Shown: positions 54,498 to 64,000 of the stretch, piece after piece
How the letters are laid out: each line of letters starts with the position of its first letter
Position numbering within the stretch: position 1 is the stretch's first letter
Assembly (NCBI GenBank): GCA_037042915.1
Contig: CM073203.1
Coordinates: 310,001 to 374,000 of the forward strand
DNA length: 64,000 nt
Source: Auricularia sp. M13
Lineage: Eukaryota > Basidiomycota > Agaricomycetes > Auriculariales > Auriculariaceae
Reading direction: 5' to 3'
Program-made: the position numbers and the translations under genes
The notes under the pieces: generated by a model
Seen by the model: the letters and a program-made list of their open reading frames with translations, nothing else
Told to the model about the DNA's origin: nothing
Database searches by the model: none

Positions 54498-55445
54498 ATG
54501 GCGCCGGCACACCCGTGGGAGACGGACTACACGAAGATATACCATCACAGCACCTACCCCGCCATTTTGCCCACCCGTCCCGAGCTCTCAGCGTCGGGGA
54601 AGATCGTAGTCGTCAGCGGTGGAGGCCGCGGAATCGGCGCGGCAATCGTCAGCGCCTTCGCCCAGGCCGGCGCCGCGCATATCTTCGTCATCGACCGCGA
54701 CGCTGCGAGTCTACAGAAGATGTCGCAGAAGATTGCGACTGCGTACCCGTCGACGAATATCTCAGCGGTGCAAGGCGACATCTCGCGCGAGGACGACGTA
54801 GCGCGTCTATTCGCCGCGGTCAAGGAAGCTGGCCATCATGGCGTGGACATATGCGTCGCGAACGCTGCGCACCTGAACGAGACGGTGCCCCTCCCTCATG
54901 CGCAGCAGGACGACTGGTGGCGCGCGTTCGAGGTGAACGTCAAAGGCGTGTTCCTCCAAGCGCGCCACTTCCTCGCCGCCGCGGCGCCCAACGCCGCATT
55001 CATCAACATTTCCGCGGGCGCGGCGCACCGCGCGCCGCCTCTTCCTGGATTCTCCGCCTATGGGAGCGCGAAGCTCGCGGCGGTGCGCGTTGTGGAGACG
55101 TTGCAGGTGGAGAACCCGGCATTGCGGTTCTTCAACGTGCAGCCTGGGATCATCCAGACTGAGACGCTGACGAAGTCCGGGCTGCAAAGATGGAACCCCG
55201 AGCTGCCGCTTGACGATCGTGAGTGCATGGTGAGAAGTGGTGTTTATGGTCGCGACTGACCACTGTGTTTAATTGAAGTGGACCTACCCGGCCATTTCCT
55301 CGTGTGGCTAGTCAGCCCCGAGGCCGAGTTCCTCAAGGGCAAGTTCCTGTGGGCCAATTGGGATGTCGATGAGCTCAAGGCCAGGAAGGAGGAGATATTG
55401 ACCGGGAATAAGCTCGTCAGCGGCCTGCTTGGCTGGGTCGTGTAG
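54498..55445 (+). CDS. Short-chain dehydrogenase/reductase
   Basis: Two exons, 54498-55218 and 55279-55445, with a 60-nt GTGAGT...GAAG intron, give 295 residues. The Rossmann nucleotide site is SGGGRGIG (residues 40-47), followed by VIDRD (an Asp after strand 2, favouring NAD over NADP), GDIS, VANAA, the catalytic Ser in NISAG and the catalytic pair Tyr188/Lys192 in YGSAK. It should catalyse an NAD(P)-dependent oxidation or reduction of an alcohol/ketone; the substrate cannot be inferred. A TATA box sits 79 nt upstream. It is divergent from the GST-kappa-like gene. Confidence 0.92.
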
Positions 55446-56268
55446 CAATTCTGCGGACCGTGCTCGAATCTTGTACAATACGTACTACATACCAGCGTGT
55501 GCGAGTACCGAGGCCCTATGGGAAGCTCTCGTTCCCGCCTTGCCCACAGGACGATACGTAAAGCGCGAGATGCCGGCATATGTTCAGCATGCGGGATCCG
55601 GTGGTAAGCGTTCCTCGTGCCACTGGCGAGAGATCATGCACGCGGCCTCGGTATATACTATATATCCATCTCATTTAACGCTATCGCGGGAAGGAGGAGG
55701 GCGAACGCGCGATGAGGAACGGCGGGGAAGTGTAAGAGGAGCGAGGGAAGCGGACGGCACGATGTCGGGAAAACCAGTCGGGGAAGTCAAAGTACTATTC
55801 AGAAGTGAGATCTAGTGAGACGCTGCTGAATGGTCTGCGTGGCAACAATCCGAACGCGTGAGCTTACGCCACGCGCACCCGGACCGTGATACCGCGCGAC
55901 CGCGCGGACGCGGACGCTGGTCGTGACGGGCCATTTCGTACAGATGCTACTGTACGACCCTGTAAAAGCTAGTCTGAGTCTCATCGCCGCCTTCGACGTC
56001 ATAAGATACGGTGCACAGGGAGACGAGGCCAAAGACGTTCATTCGCAGTATTACAGCGTGTATTCGGTAGCGCATTACACTATTCTACTCGGAGTCTACA
56101 CCAGAGACTATACTTGTATATACAATAGAGTTCAAAGCGGGAGCGCTACAGCTGAGTAATGAGCGACTGGGGTGAGGCGACAGCCTAGTGAGAGGATAAA
56201 GACAAAGCAGTTGCGAGCACAAAGGTAGCGCAAATAAGTAAGGCGATAATAATCAGACCAAGTGGCCA
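55446..56268. other. Intergenic between convergent genes, no gene seen
   Basis: About 820 bp holding two 3' ends. No coding region supported. Confidence 0.5.
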
Positions 56269-57008
56269 CTAGGCAAACGCGTCTTTGCGCGGAGATTTGC
56301 CTGGGGAGGAGACAGAGACCATGTCCCTGACGCGCGAGACGACGCGGTGGCCGAGGAGGTTAAGTGCGCTCGGCTTCTTCTTGACGCGGAGGGAGAGCCG
56401 CGCGGCGAGCGCGGGGGGCACGTGCGAATCGAGCTCGTCGTCCGCCACAGTCACCTCGACGACACGCAGGTGCGGCGTGTGCGATGAGAACAATCTCTCG
56501 AGCTCGCGCGCGGGCGCAGGCGAGTGTGCCTGAAGCCTGTTCATCGCCGCAGCGCGTTTGCGATTGACGGAGATCTCGATCGAGTCGCGTGGCGGGTACA
56601 CGAGGCCGTCGTGCGCGTGCGCGCCGTCCGCACCCTCCCCTCCGTCTTCGTCTTCGTCGGCGTCCTCGAGGGTGGTCTCCGGCGAGGTCTCATCGCTCGC
56701 GACGCTGTAGCAGCTTGCGGATGACAAAGACGCGCGTGATGATGCGGGCGACGGCGAGGAGTATATTGATGATTCGGACTCGGACGACGACCGACGTGGG
56801 AGCTGCCCCCGCAGCCGCTCGCGCCAGATGGGGTCGAGCGCGTCGCACAGCGACTGAGGCGCGAAGGTCACCTGCAGCAAAGCAGAGAGTCTCAGCATCC
56901 TAACAATGCAAGCAAGGAAGCAATCAGGGGATGCGGGGTAGGACGTACGCGAGTGGGCGTGGGCGGCGCGGCGCGCAGGATGGACGTCGGCGTGCTGGGG
57001 GGCGTCAT
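56269..57008 (-). CDS. Ser/Asp-rich unknown protein
   Basis: Two exons, 57008-56949 and 56871-56269, joined by a 77-nt GTACGT...CTGCAG intron, give 220 residues. The start MTPPSTPTSILRAAPPTPTR is rich in Thr-Pro and could be a phosphorylation-type region; SQSLCDALDPIWRERL-like helix follows; residues about 55-95 are Ser-rich and 90-110 acidic (EDADEDEDGGEGADG); the C-terminal half is basic with ELERLFSSHTPHLRVVEV and RVRDMVSVSSPGKSPRK. No domain recognised. The composition fits a regulatory or scaffold protein, but no role is claimed. Confidence 0.65.
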
Positions 57009-57174
57009 CCTTGTCTGGGGACGGTGGACAAAGGCAAGATCAAGGTTGGCGAGAAACGCAAACTATCAGCGCTGCATGCAATATATTCAGGACAGATCCA
57101 CACGGCAAAACGGAAAATCTCGGCGGCAGTGCCTCTATGACGTCCAGGGCTCATCAATTCCAATATGCACAATC

Positions 57175-57211
57175 CATGCTCGCCATCAGGCGCCTAAATT
57201 AGGCGAGCATG
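57175..57211. repeat. Perfect 10-bp inverted repeat
   Basis: CATGCTCGCC at 57175-57184 and its exact reverse complement GGCGAGCATG at 57202-57211, with a 17-nt spacer that contains a second near-palindrome (GCCTAAATTAGGC overlapping the right arm). Lies 170-200 bp upstream of the gene starting at 57008. Confidence 0.6.
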
Positions 57212-58803
57212 CCGGGCACAGAACAATGCAGACTATGGGCTATACCTGCTACAAGAGTCTGTAGCTCGGAAAGTGTAAGGACGGGATTATGACGTTGACA
57301 GCTAGGATTCAGAAGGACTGCAAAGAACTTGATTGAGTTCGGCTGTCACTCTGCTTTTCCTCGGAGCAATCAACTTCTCACGATGCGCCGCGGAGACCCC
57401 CCTCATCAGTTGCGCGCATTACGATTCGTCAAGACAATACAAGCCGGGAATCACACGGACATTGCTTGTTGTCCAGCCCAACGGTTGCAGAAAAATCGGG
57501 CCTATTCGTGTGAGATTAGGCCCTGAGGCTCGCGTGGTATCCATGATCACCAATCTCAGGACGACCGGACAACGTCATCAGTCGCCAATTACACCTACTC
57601 AACTGACGATTGAGCATTGGTCAGACAGAAGACGGCGGTGTCGTCATGTATTGATGCGCCAAACGACGCCGAGCAACAGGCAGGTCAGGGAGCTTCGTAC
57701 ATATCGGCCGAAAGACAAAGAACTTGGCGGAGAGCAACGCGACGCGAGACGGAGAGGATGCTGGCTATTTAGCGGTACCCGCGCTTGTAGGCTTCCTCGC
57801 AAGGCGGACACCGCCTATTGATCTGCGGCGCTGTTAGGCAGCGCGAGCGTCAATGGCGATTGCAGGGTCAACCACAATTTGCTCACTGTACACTTGCGGG
57901 TAGGTGCGGCTATCGCGAGGGCATTGAGTTGGCTAAAACAACATAGCACAGCGAATGAGGCGCGACACGTACAACTGAGCGCAAGTTCTCCGACACTCCG
58001 GCTCGACGCAGTTAGGGTCGTGGTACGCGCTAAACCGACAGTTCTGCTTCCCACATTCAATCTGCGGTATTCATGAGCACGGGCCGCACGAACACACGGA
58101 ACGGTCATAAGGCTCACCAGCTCGTCAGGCTGCGGAGCGGGTCGATGAGAGCATCAGAAACAAAGCGGCGATGACGTTCCGACGAGCTTCTTACGAGCTG
58201 GTACGAATGCCCACACAAGAGAAAATCGTTTCGAACACTGTTGATTGATGAGACGACAGCGGTGTGGGTGCTACAGAGCACGCACCGTCTCCAGCAGCAC
58301 ATATCCGAGACAGAGGAGAGACGAGTCAAGTCAGGCAAGGAGTGCGAGCGCAAGTCTTGCAGTCCAACGAGGTGGGTTTAAATAGGTTACCGATACAAGG
58401 GTCAATGAACAGTCACGCCGCAGAACCTCCCCATGCGGGTGGTGTAGTTGTGCGGCGTTGATACCTGTCGGCAGGCGAATGATACCTGGGGTCGTGAAGC
58501 GTTTGGGAGCGCTCCTTCCGTAGGCAGCTGACCCGGCGGCGAATCCAAGTGAATCGGGAACGCCGTCGCTCCCGCCAGGGTAATACATACGGTCGGAGCA
58601 TGTCATGGCCGCGTTCATGGTCCAAGTGCCTAGAAGGACACGGGCGCAACACGAGGTGGCCGATTGAGTAACCGAGGACGAGGCCTCTCTGCCTTCTCAC
58701 GCCTCGAGGTTATACCTGGTCGATGTCCACCGAAAGGGCATGCTCCCAGAAAAGAAGTGCAAGATTCCGCTCCATCTCCACGGAAGATAGGGCTCGTCTA
58801 GGG
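57212..58803. other. Gene-poor stretch with one small doubtful frame
   Basis: About 1.6 kb between the RBR ligase stop and the unknown gene. Apart from the small frame at 58331-58618 nothing is supported. Confidence 0.45.
58331..58618 (-). CDS. Small hypothetical frame, low confidence
   Basis: A 95-codon frame with a true ATG (58618) and stop at 58331. The first half (YYPGGSDGVPDSLGFAAGSAAYG) has ordinary amino-acid composition; the end is hydrophobic (WTARLALALLA). It might instead be, in another frame, a 3' extension of the RBR ligase gene through a GTATGT donor at 58848. No homology recognised. Confidence 0.2.
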   Translation of the reverse strand: MNAAMTCSDRMYYPGGSDGVPDSLGFAAGSAAYGRSAPKRFTTPGIIRLPTGINAAQLHHPHGEVLRRDCSLTLVSVTYLNPPRWTARLALALLA

Positions 58804-60644
58804 TCAGTTCTGGGTTGTAATTATTGTGGGATGAAACATACCGCTCTCCCGGCGCGACATCCGAGTTCTTTGTGTGGGATCACCATGCGCGGCAATGTAC
58901 GTCTTCTCGGCCTGCTTCCCGGCCACACGTGCCACCATATCGTCATCCAGCTCTCCGTACAAGTCGCAGCGCTGGCATTGCCGGCACGGTCCACCGTGTG
59001 GCCTAAAATGCCGGCAGAAGTGATCGTATCCTTCTTCCGCGAGGTTTGCACGGCATAGGTAGCTGCAGGTGGCAAACTTTGCGTGAGTCCTCCAAACCGA
59101 TCGCTTAGTGTGAAACACTGCAGCACGGACGCACCACATCTTGTATCCACAAGGACAGGTCATCTTATTACACCCACCGTCCTTTACGAAAGCGCATCGG
59201 CACTTGGGGCACTGGGAAACAGTCAGTCAGGCTTCGGAACGAGTCGCTCACCAGCAGTAAACACACCGTCCGTTTCACAGCGTCTGCCATGGCGAGTTCC
59301 ACGAAGAGCCGTAGCTTTTCCTTCTCGTCTTCGACACAGTTGTGCGACGCGGTAGACGGCCATGCTTTGTCACAGACGGTGCAACTGGCCAGGCGACAGT
59401 CCGGGTTCCGGCAGATGAACCGCGTTCCTCTCCGCTTGGCGGCAATAGCACGCGCGCCTGCATCTGCGCCCAGAAGCGCGGAGAAGTGGCGGTTGGCTTG
59501 ATCTGTGAGCATCATGCAAGAATGCAAGCAGACGAGAGCGGCCAATGCGAGTGCAGCCCGCACTGATAGGAGTCGTAGAAGTGTAAATAAGACAAGATAG
59601 CATAATAGCCGTGCCTGGAATTTGACATGGTATTCCGGCGTCTCTTCGCAGACGGCATAGGGACAGAAGGGGCACGAAAGAAGTTGCAGATTCGATTGCG
59701 CGATGCTGAAACGGGCCGCACGGTCGTCCAAGGCCCTGAGCACTGCTCCAGGAAGGGCAGCCTCGAGCACAGCGCGAGGCACGGGCGCATCACAAGTCTC
59801 CAGCGTCGACGCAGATATGCAGCGGATCGTAGAAGACGCATAGTCCTGGGCACTGCGCACGAGACAATTGGTGCAGAACATATGGCCAGCGGCGCAGGCA
59901 GCCACGTCTTCCCAGACTACATCAGCAAAGCAGCAGCCACACTCGGTAAGAAGCCCAAGCGTATCGTGCTCTTCCTCGTTGATCTTCCGGGCGAGTTCAT
60001 AATCAGAAGTCACTTGCTTCTCTCGCTCGGGCGCGTACAGTAGGTGCAGCTCCTGGTTCAGTTCCACGCTGCCGGTAGCGCTACGAGACGGTGGAAGATC
60101 CGATACGGGTTTGCGCCTATGCCACCAGGATGACAGAGTAAAGAGCCACGACTTTTTCGCGATGGCCTTGAGCGTCGCGCGGGAATGCGAATACGAGTGA
60201 CCGTTCTCAGTTAGGACAGTCTCGATCGTCGCCTTTGACAGGCCTTCGAACTCCTTAATCCTAGAGCGTATTGTATAGCGTTAATCCCCAGATCGATTCT
60301 AGTGATACGTACAAGATCTTGCCAACCGCGCGTTTGTATTCTGCAGTTCGGAAGATATGCCGGGCGTCCAGAACCGCGACTGCTCCGGTCGGCAATGCTT
60401 GGGTCAGACCCTGGTCAAGGAGCGTGTTGGCCACCAGGTCTGCCGTGGCGTTCACCGAAGAAGATTGTTCCAACTTCTGCCTGAGCAGGGCGATGTCCGC
60501 GCAAGGAAAGAAGTCGTGCAGCAGCGCAACCGCCGTGTTCAGTTCGTCCACTGTAGGCTGAAACGCGCGCAGTCCTGCCTTCGGGACAGGCAGGTCGTCA
60601 CTGGACAGCCGTGAAGTGGGGCGGCTAGGCTTGTGGCTAGCCAT
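58804..60644 (-). CDS. RBR-type E3 ubiquitin ligase, RNF216-like, with membrane segment
   Basis: Four exons join in phase: 60644-60313, 60260-59267, 59211-59135 and 59062-58804, giving 553 residues. The N-terminal half is helical and divergent. From about residue 218 a RING1 (CGCC...C...H.FC..C) is followed by an IBR (CPFCPYAVC ... FICRNPDCRLASCTVC ... HNC) and a RING2 whose catalytic-type segment reads CPKCRCAFVKDGGCNKMTCPCGYKMCYLC. The next Cys/His cluster (FCRHFRPHGGPCRQCQRCDLY) is the hallmark of the RNF216/TRIAD3 branch. A hydrophobic stretch of about 30 residues (329-360) interrupts the IBR and could insert into a membrane. RBR ligases pass ubiquitin through a RING2 Cys. The C-terminal end is uncertain, since a GTATGT donor could extend it. 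Confidence 0.85.
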
Positions 60645-61090
60645 AGAAACCCTGGTGGTCGCCCAAGTGATAGGGCGGGTGGCAAGCCGCTGAGCGGCAT
60701 CTTCCGCGCCCCTCGTTTCCCAGGGCTGCGTAAGCGCCCGGAAAACTCGCCAATCCAGCAATATCCTGAGCACCCTCACAATCGGTGAGATCCAAAAATC
60801 TCAGAAAGGCGCCCGAGAATCAGAGCGAATCTCACGTTAATCTCGTGTGGCCGTACGTGATATAACATCGTCATGAGGCCAGGCAAGCAGGCGCGACCTT
60901 ATCCGCCTCTCAGTCTCCGATCTCGCAATATAGACATGGCTCAGTCGAAAGACGCGTCATCTTCAGTAATTACAGTATAGCAGTGAAATCTCTTCGTTAA
61001 TTCTTATTTGCGTTGAAGCTGGCAGTCGATCGAGATTGTACAGAGGCAGGGCCAGGGCTGTTGAAGCCGTGCAACAAGTAGACCTCAAAT
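60645..61090. other. Intergenic, no gene seen
   Basis: About 450 bp between two minus-strand genes. Confidence 0.5.
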
Positions 61091-62124
61091 CTAGACGACG
61101 GAAACCTCCCACTCCATGAAGAAGCCATTCTCCGCGATTTGCATGAACTCGCTCGTCACCCTCTCCATCGTCGTCTTCACCTCGAGGCGAATGCCCACCT
61201 GCTCGCCTATTCCAATCCAGAGGACCCTCCACGTCTCCGGGCTATGGCAGAAAATGCTTCCCTTGCTGCCCTGTAAGACCCCCGCTTGCTCCGTGGCGAC
61301 GTGATGTCCGAAGATGACACTCCCTGGTCGAGGCTTGAGCAGCGCAAGGAGACGACGCGCCAGGAGTGCCTGCTTCTCCTCGGAAAAGAGGTGAAAGAAT
61401 GCGGAGGCATAGATGGCGCTGAAGTGTCCGAGGCATGGTGTGAGATTATTCAAGTGCTCGAGCGATGCGGGCGGCGCTGCTGATTTCGGCGCCTCCGTGT
61501 CGATGAGGCCGTCGTCGAAGACGTCCCCAGAGATGAAGTGGATTCCACACTGCTCGGTAGTTGTCTTGAACAACTCGTTTCCGAGCTGCCAGAACTCTTT
61601 TGTAGTTGTCAGTAGCAGGTCAGTGAAGTGAGGGCGGAGTGCATCACCTGCGTGATAGTCTGACGCGATAACCTGCGCAGCGGGGAATCCGTCGTCGACC
61701 AATTTACGAGCATCCATTCCAACTGAAATGGGTAATCATGATGATTCTACTTCCAGGATCAAAAGCTCGGCGCTGCACTCACAGCAGCATCCAATATCCA
61801 GAAATAGTGCACCCTCGCGGCCGAGCTGGAGGATACGCTCATACGCCGGGGAGCGCATTATCCTAATCCTGTTACATGCTTAGCGACTTTCAGGAATGCT
61901 ATGAGCGAGACATGCCCAAGAAAGGAGAACGCATAGATGCATGGATAGGGAAATACAGCATACGCCTTCTCCTGGACCGCAAGGATATGACGACGCAGCA
62001 GATCGTCGTCCTGGATGCCCGTCTGACGCTTCAAAAAGTCTGATTCGACGGGTCCCAGGACGAGCTTTGCGGGATCCAGAGGAGGGACTACGCTCAGCGA
62101 CGCTTCGTGGGCTTTTGTTGTCAT
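61091..62124 (-). CDS. SAM-dependent methyltransferase
   Basis: Four exons: 62124-61916, 61868-61783, 61722-61648 and 61596-61091, giving 291 residues. ALFLDIGCCFG is the glycine-rich SAM-binding motif I, VIASDYH is the acidic end of strand 2, and DVFDD and AIYASAFFHLF are the later strand motifs. The N-terminal segment (PYPCI) and overall layout match fungal methyltransferases often found with secondary metabolism, but there is no such cluster here. Intron 1 has no GT donor in the right phase; a GC donor (GCATGT at 61915) with acceptor TAACAG at 61869 restores the frame and gives the expected IRIMRSPAY. An acceptor 6 nt further (GATTAG) would drop two residues. Confidence 0.82.
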
Positions 62125-62792
62125 GGAAGGAGGATTGTCGAGTGCTGCCAGCTAACAGACGGCCAGGCCTCTTTAAAGCAAAGTTGGAATGTAGAACGTG
62201 GCTACACGTCTTTGTCGCCACAAGCATAGCCTGGCGGTCGAAGCATTCAAGGTAGCACGACCATGGTCAGCAGACTGATGAATCGAGCTCGTAATCCTGG
62301 GGGAGTGGAAAGCTGGTGGCAAGTCCCAAACAGCAAACATCTAGTCATGGGCACCAGAGGGACCGAGCTGAGCAGACCGCAGTAGACACATTTGCCGGCT
62401 CGTCGATGAGTAAGCCTGCGCTCATAAGCGTCGAAGTTCTCCTCGAAGTCATTCTGGGCGCTAGCAGGTCCAGTGTTCGCGGTCCACGGAGACGAAAGAA
62501 GAACACGGAGCCGGGCGTGCGGATCAGCTGCCTTTCGAAAGCAACAAGGGCTGCAGCTTGATCAGACTGGAAAGAAATATCATACGGTTTGAAGCAAAGT
62601 GTGCGCAACTGCAGGGATCGTAAGAGGTCATCAAGGGAAAAAGGCTGAACAAAGAGCGGACCTGGGCCGGCCCCGACCGACAATTCGGTTTCCGATTCAC
62701 AAAACGCCCGAGCAGCAAAAAATTTCGAAATGGAGGAGCGCCGGAAGGAAAAATGCCTGGGCAGGAAAACGACTGGCTTTTGAGGTCAAAAG
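62125..62792. other. Intergenic, no gene seen
   Basis: About 670 bp between the methyltransferase start and the tRNA gene. Confidence 0.5.
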
Positions 62793-62886
62793 TGCCTCCT
62801 GGCTGGATTGAACAACCGACCTCACCATCGCTGTCGGAGTGTGAAACCTATACGAGTGGCGCGCTCTTCCACTGAGCTAAGAAGGC
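62793..62886 (-). tRNA. tRNA-Thr(CGU) with 22-nt intron
   Basis: On the minus strand a full cloverleaf can be folded: acceptor GCCTTCT/AGGAGGC, D-arm GCTC/GAGC, anticodon stem CGCCA/TGGTG, T-arm GGTTG-TTCAATC-CAGCC and discriminator A. The anticodon loop is CT-CGT-A, interrupted after position 37 by a 22-nt intron (62829-62850), then A38. Mature length is 72 nt. The anticodon CGU reads ACG threonine codons. A run of four T follows the 3' end on the transcribed strand (Pol III stop), about 12-15 nt downstream. Confidence 0.93.
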
Positions 62887-63024
62887 CTTACCAAGTGCTG
62901 GGTGTTGAGCAGATATTATCCCAAGTCATCCAGAGAGAGAATGATGATGTCGGCTCGTGTGCTGGTTCAACGACGCGATCGCCAGCCAACTCCGCGTGCA
63001 GCCAGCTTTCTCTAGTCGCGACGG

Positions 63025-64000
63025 ATGGAGTTCTTCTCGCAAACGTACACGGCCATTCGCGGGCCAGCGGCGGCGCCGCAGCTGCCAGAGGAAACGATCA
63101 CGAAGCTCGCCGACCGTCTGGCCCAGGCGCCGTCCATCGCCGACCGCCGGGCGTCGGTACTGGCGTTGAAGGGCCTGGCACGCGACATGGCCGACCAGGT
63201 GGCAGCCATGGCGTTGCCGGCGCTGCTGGCTGCGCTGCCCGATGCCAGCGTGGACGGCGACCTGGGCAAGGCGCTTCTCGAAACGCTGCTGCTGCTATGC
63301 GACACCGAGGCCGCCTCAGGGCGCGACTCGAGCCAGCGGCACGCAGACGCCATCCTAGCCGACGGCAACGCCATACAAACCATATTCAGCCTGCTCGCCG
63401 ATACCACGTACTATACGCGTTTCGCTGCGTTGCAACTGCTCTCGGCCCTGCTCATCCACAGGAGGCAGGCAGTACAGACCCACTTTCTACGGACAAGCGA
63501 CGCGGCGACCGTAATCAACGTCTTGGACGACAGGCGCGAGGTTATTCGCAACGGTACGGTCGGCTCGTTCGTTGCATATTCGTCGCTCATCATGCGCAGA
63601 GGCGCTCTCCGTCATCCAGGCTCTCATCGCACAGAATGCCGATATCCAGAAGATATTCGCATTCGGAGGAGCATTCGAAAAGCTTATTGGAATAATCACC
63701 CAAGAGGGCGGCATCGAGGGCAGCGTCGTGGTCGGCGAATGCCTCACATGCATGGATAGCCTGCTTCGTTTCAACGTCTCCAACCTGGTACGTTCAATTC
63801 ATCATTCTCTGCGGTTTTATGTCCTGAACCATTGCAGAACTATTTCCGCGAGATCGGTCTCGCAGCGACGTTATGTCCCCTCTTCCTATTCCCAGCCAAC
63901 CTCCCACCCAACGCGCAAGCTCCTCAAGAGTTTGCACTCCAGTTCTGGGATGCGCAGAAAGCAGCAAGTGCGCAGCTTGTTCTGGGTATCATTGGCATGC
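63025..64000 (+). CDS. USO1: Vesicle-tethering factor p115/Uso1, N-terminal part (runs off the window)
   Basis: Three exons so far: 63025-63553, 63600-63787 and 63838 to the window end, joined by 46- and 50-nt introns in phase; 292 residues visible. The start MEFFSQTYTAIRG and the repeated helical pairs are those of the armadillo-type globular head of p115/Uso1, with ADGNAIQTIFSLLADTTYYTRFAALQLL, QTHFLRTSDAATVINVL, ADIQKIFAFGGAFEKLIGII, GECLTCMDSLLRFNVSN and NYFREIGLAATLCPLF. The protein tethers COPII vesicles to the Golgi; the coiled-coil tail lies beyond the window. It is divergent from the tRNA gene, with only 138 bp between them. Confidence 0.88.

Noticed and set aside
1-64000. CRISPR array, rRNA genes or biosynthetic gene cluster
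   Set aside because: No regularly spaced repeats, no rRNA-like sequence, and the P450, methyltransferase and dehydrogenase genes are scattered without a core synthase.

Overview
The window is nuclear DNA of a filamentous basidiomycete, most likely an Agaricomycete. Three things point there: protein-coding genes carry many 45-65 nt introns with GT(A/G)NGT donors and CTNA-like branch sites; the protein families are typical of mushrooms (GPI-tailed aspartic protease, GH29 fucosidase, P450, F-box expansions, RNF216-like RBR ligase); and there is an intron-containing tRNA. The species cannot be named from sequence alone. Exon boundaries were read by hand from splice signals and checked for reading phase.

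Region 1 (1-11.97 kb): the 3' end of an unknown gene, an astacin-like metalloprotease with three lectin-like repeats, a decayed tandem-repeat tract, a seven-helix membrane protein, a frameshifted F-box relic, a zinc-finger/GW-repeat protein and an epoxide-hydrolase-like enzyme.

Region 2 (11.99-25.88 kb): the most interesting part. A 14-nt direct repeat lies at 11974-11987 and again directly after an A18 tract at 25867-25884. I read this as the target-site duplication of one 13.9-kb non-LTR retrotransposon (LINE) insertion. Besides its nucleocapsid-like ORF1 (17.8-19.8 kb) and its ORF2 polyprotein (20.5-25.7 kb: endonuclease, reverse transcriptase, RNase H-like domain, zinc finger), it contains two more gag-like genes with CCHC knuckles, one on each strand, plus a single-pass membrane protein gene and a small cysteine-rich protein gene with their own introns. 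The RNase H-like domain has lost all its expected catalytic acids, although ORF2 is fully open.

Region 3 (25.9-47 kb): two paralogous F-box genes (26.7 and 36.5 kb, the family of the relic at 7.3 kb), a secreted aspartic protease, an alpha-L-fucosidase, a membrane-anchored glutaredoxin-like protein without any cysteine, ribosomal protein uL4, a 1.1-kb inverted-repeat transposon remnant, a cytochrome P450 and a third type of F-box protein.

Region 4 (47-64 kb): a small unknown gene, a carnitine acyltransferase with unusually long internal introns, a GST-kappa/DsbA-fold protein with a tandemly duplicated last exon, a divergently transcribed short-chain dehydrogenase, a Ser-rich unknown protein, an RBR ubiquitin ligase, an SAM methyltransferase with a probable GC-AG intron, tRNA-Thr(CGU), and the start of the tethering factor p115/Uso1, which runs off the window.

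Apart from the transposon, neighbouring genes do not form an obvious pathway cluster; this is ordinary housekeeping and accessory chromosome content interrupted by mobile elements.
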